From: Clostridiales bacterium 1_7_47FAA
Lineage (GTDB): Bacteria > Bacillota > Clostridia > Lachnospirales > Lachnospiraceae
Direction: 5' to 3'
Assembly (NCBI GenBank): GCA_000155435.1
Contig: DS990262.1
Location: 23,306-87,305 of the forward strand
Length of the DNA stretch: 64,000 nt
Position numbers and translations under genes: made by a program. Shown here in pieces: positions 62,728-64,000 of the stretch. The notes under the pieces are model-generated. The model did no database searches. It saw only the letters and a list, made by a program, of their open reading frames with translations, and had not been told where the DNA came from. Numbering within the stretch: the stretch's first letter is position 1; each line of letters opens with the position of its first letter.

Positions 62728-62979
62728 ATGAAGCCGGAGAAAAACCAGGGGGGTTTGTTAATCAGACTGCAGGAATTAGCGGGCTGCCAGTATTTATCGG
62801 ACCTCCATAATAGTTTTTACATAGAAGATGTGCTGTATGCACTCCGTAGGATTAATATAGCTTCTTATTCCCTGGATGAGTGGAGGGAAGCCATCCGGTA
62901 TATCCTGGGGGAGGATTTGGAATGCAGGTCTGGGGGGGAGGCAGTGGAGGTGTTGATTAAGAAGTTGGGGGATGTTTAG
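62728..62979 (+). CDS. Small uncharacterised protein divergent from the XRE regulator
   Basis: An 83-residue, mostly helical, soluble protein I do not recognise. It contains LLIRLQELAGCQYLSDLHN, YALRRINIASYSLDEWREAIRYIL and an acidic/amphipathic C-terminus. The ATG at 62728 lies seven bases after TAGGAG. It shares a divergent promoter region with the XRE regulator and its two operator dyads. It could be a partner of that regulator (toxin-antitoxin-like or adaptor), but there is no toxin motif. The 302-bp inverted-repeat element begins 26 bases after its stop. Confidence 0.6.
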   Translation: MKPEKNQGGLLIRLQELAGCQYLSDLHNSFYIEDVLYALRRINIASYSLDEWREAIRYILGEDLECRSGGEAVEVLIKKLGDV

Positions 62980-63004
62980 ATTGTTTTTTTGTGAGGGGTA
63001 CGTC

Positions 63005-63306
63005 CGGGGAGCGGGGCAGGGCGGACGGCGGCGGATAGGACGCTGAGTTCCGGAGGATGCAGCTTCTAAGGGGCTGACAGGCAAAAAGACGGGGGATCGG
63101 TGCTATTCGCTGAGAAACTCTGAAGAGCTTTCTCAGCTCAGACCACCTTGAGTTCTGGCTTTGATGCTAGTGCTGCCTGGCTCAAAAGGTCCTGCAGCCA
63201 GACAACACTAACTCACCCCCGCCTTTTTGCCTGCCACCCCCTAAGAAGCTACATCCTCCGGAACTCAGCGTCCTATCCGCCGCCGCCCGCCCTGCCCCGC
63301 TCCCCG
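63005..63306 (-). repeat. 302-bp element with 91-bp inverted arms, candidate structured RNA or mobile element
   Basis: The left arm (63005-63095) and right arm (63216-63306) are inverted copies with 85 of 91 positions paired and no gaps. They are far more GC-rich than the surroundings. The 120-base centre contains a 12-bp hairpin (63109-63137, arms GCTGAGAAA and TTTCTCAGC) and a 7-bp outer stem TCTGGCT/AGCCAGA (63154-63202). Four mismatches are A.C on the plus strand and thus G.U on the minus strand, leaving only two unpaired positions in a minus-strand RNA. It contains no coding sequence of note. Structured RNA, MITE-like element or large processed hairpin are the options. Confidence 0.7.
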
Positions 63307-63873
63307 CCCTGCGTATCCCAACCGCTAGATGAGCGGAATAACCATGTGGATAAATAAAATGTCTGTTTCAATGGCTCCGATTACAGGAAAAAGTCCGGCG
63401 GATTTCTGAGTGAGAATTCCGCTGGCTTCTGGAAGGGCTATCCATCGACCAGCCAAAAGCAGTAAAGAAACTAAGACTATAAAGTGTCCTGTAAGTGTCA
63501 GAATCTCCCATATTCACTGGAGGCTCTGGCACTGGTGTATTATACTGGGAACAGGAAAAAGCAAAGGTTATGACAGGTCATGCATACAGAAAAGCAGACA
63601 TCCCCAATGCCTTATCCTGTCATCCAGCATTCCTATGCATCCCCATCTATAATAGCCTGGGACTGGCTGTTTTCATAACCACTATCTTATTTGACGGTTA
63701 CAAAATATCTTATAACATGGTATTTATTCTTTAGAGGAAGCAGTTGCTATTGTTAGCTTCTTTAAGCTATACGGTGGCTATATCTAGGAGATGGACTAAA
63801 TATATGTAAGAATATATAGGAACTGAAGGGGAGTTGAAGAAGATATACATTGTTTTATTGCTGGCTTTTTTCC
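63307..63873. other. Gene-free stretch, no recognised content
   Basis: No convincing gene is present in this 567-base stretch. A short hairpin CCGCT/AGCGG lies at 63322-63336, just outside the inverted-repeat element. A GTG-started frame at 63495-63734 (79 residues, hydrophobic end) lacks a ribosome site and recognisable motifs and is not called. Confidence 0.4.
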
Positions 63874-64000
63874 ATGACCTGCTGTAACTGCGCCCGGCAG
63901 AGTAATAAGATTAAACCGGAAATAGGAAATTTTGATTTACCTGAACCGGATTTACTTGGAGGATGGCTTGGTTCTTATGAGCAAAATGGGATTCTGCGGG
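63874..64000 (+). pseudogene. Partial, possibly frameshifted lipoprotein gene at the window edge
   Basis: From 63874 an open frame runs off the window, reading MTCCNCARQSNKIKPEIGNF and then DLPEPDLLGGWLGSYEQNG. Directly upstream in another frame, 63834-63866 reads LKKIYIVLLLAF, an excellent lipoprotein signal start. A one-base deletion in the six-T run at 63866-63871 would join them into one signal peptide plus Cys-rich start. So this is either a frameshifted gene, a phase-variable homopolymer, a sequencing error, or simply an independent start at 63874. Confidence 0.4.

Noticed and set aside
63495-63734. 79-residue GTG-started frame near the right end
   Set aside because: No ribosome site, no recognisable motif and atypical composition.

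Overview
The window looks like a piece of a Lachnospiraceae chromosome, probably of the Enterocloster (Clostridium bolteae / clostridioforme) type. The evidence is moderate GC with AT-rich intergenic regions, Gram-positive ribosome-binding sites, lipoprotein solute receptors, YesM/YesN-type regulation, an S-box riboswitch on metK, a spirosome-type AdhE, and an N-terminal domain at 8114 that I recall from Lachnospiraceae proteins. The genus is inferred. Three perfect parS sites beside parA-parB place the left end close to the replication origin. I see no rRNA, tRNA, CRISPR array, intact transposase or prophage.

Layout. 1-4.8 kb: parS sites, nfo (endonuclease IV), an alpha/beta hydrolase, parA, parB and a DUF4446 membrane protein. 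4.8-12.1 kb: three large surface- or spore-like proteins (a right-handed beta-helix protein with a Cys-Pro tail, a Pro-Gly-Met repeat protein, and a membrane-anchored protein with a C39-like C-terminus). 12.2-15.4 kb: a SsuABC/TauABC-type ABC operon led by a hydrogenase-like Cys protein. 15.6-17 kb: murA. 17.1-21.3 kb: an OmpR-type two-component system with two PepSY proteins. 21.3-24.7 kb: a broken iron alcohol dehydrogenase, a LysM-containing 5'-nucleotidase and a YdcZ-type transporter. 24.8-28.1 kb: PatB/MalY C-S lyase plus an amino-acid permease, divergent from a MarR regulator. 28.1-28.9 kb: a gene-poor stretch with two tandem promoter-hairpin-terminator units and a micro-ORF. 28.9-36.8 kb: a LysR regulator divergent from a Pot-type ABC transporter, adenine deaminase and a second amidohydrolase. 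36.9-40.5 kb: an Hsp70/J-protein pair. 40.6-42.1 kb: SAM riboswitch and metK. 42.4-54.9 kb: YesM/YesN two-component system, sugar ABC transporter, GH127 beta-L-arabinofuranosidase, Zn-dehydrogenase, split transketolase and an SDR, which together suggest capture and breakdown of arabinose-containing oligosaccharides. 56.4-62.2 kb: iron alcohol dehydrogenase, aldehyde dehydrogenase and AdhE, with a near-consensus Rex operator at adhE. 62.3-64 kb: a small XRE regulator divergent from a small unknown protein, then a 302-bp element with 91-bp inverted arms and a partial, possibly frameshifted gene at the edge.

Best candidates for undescribed biology are the 91-bp-arm inverted repeat at 63005-63306, whose four transition mismatches all become G.U pairs only on the minus strand; the tandem small-RNA-like units at 28489-28735; and the hydrogenase-like protein tied to an ABC transporter at 12220-15400.
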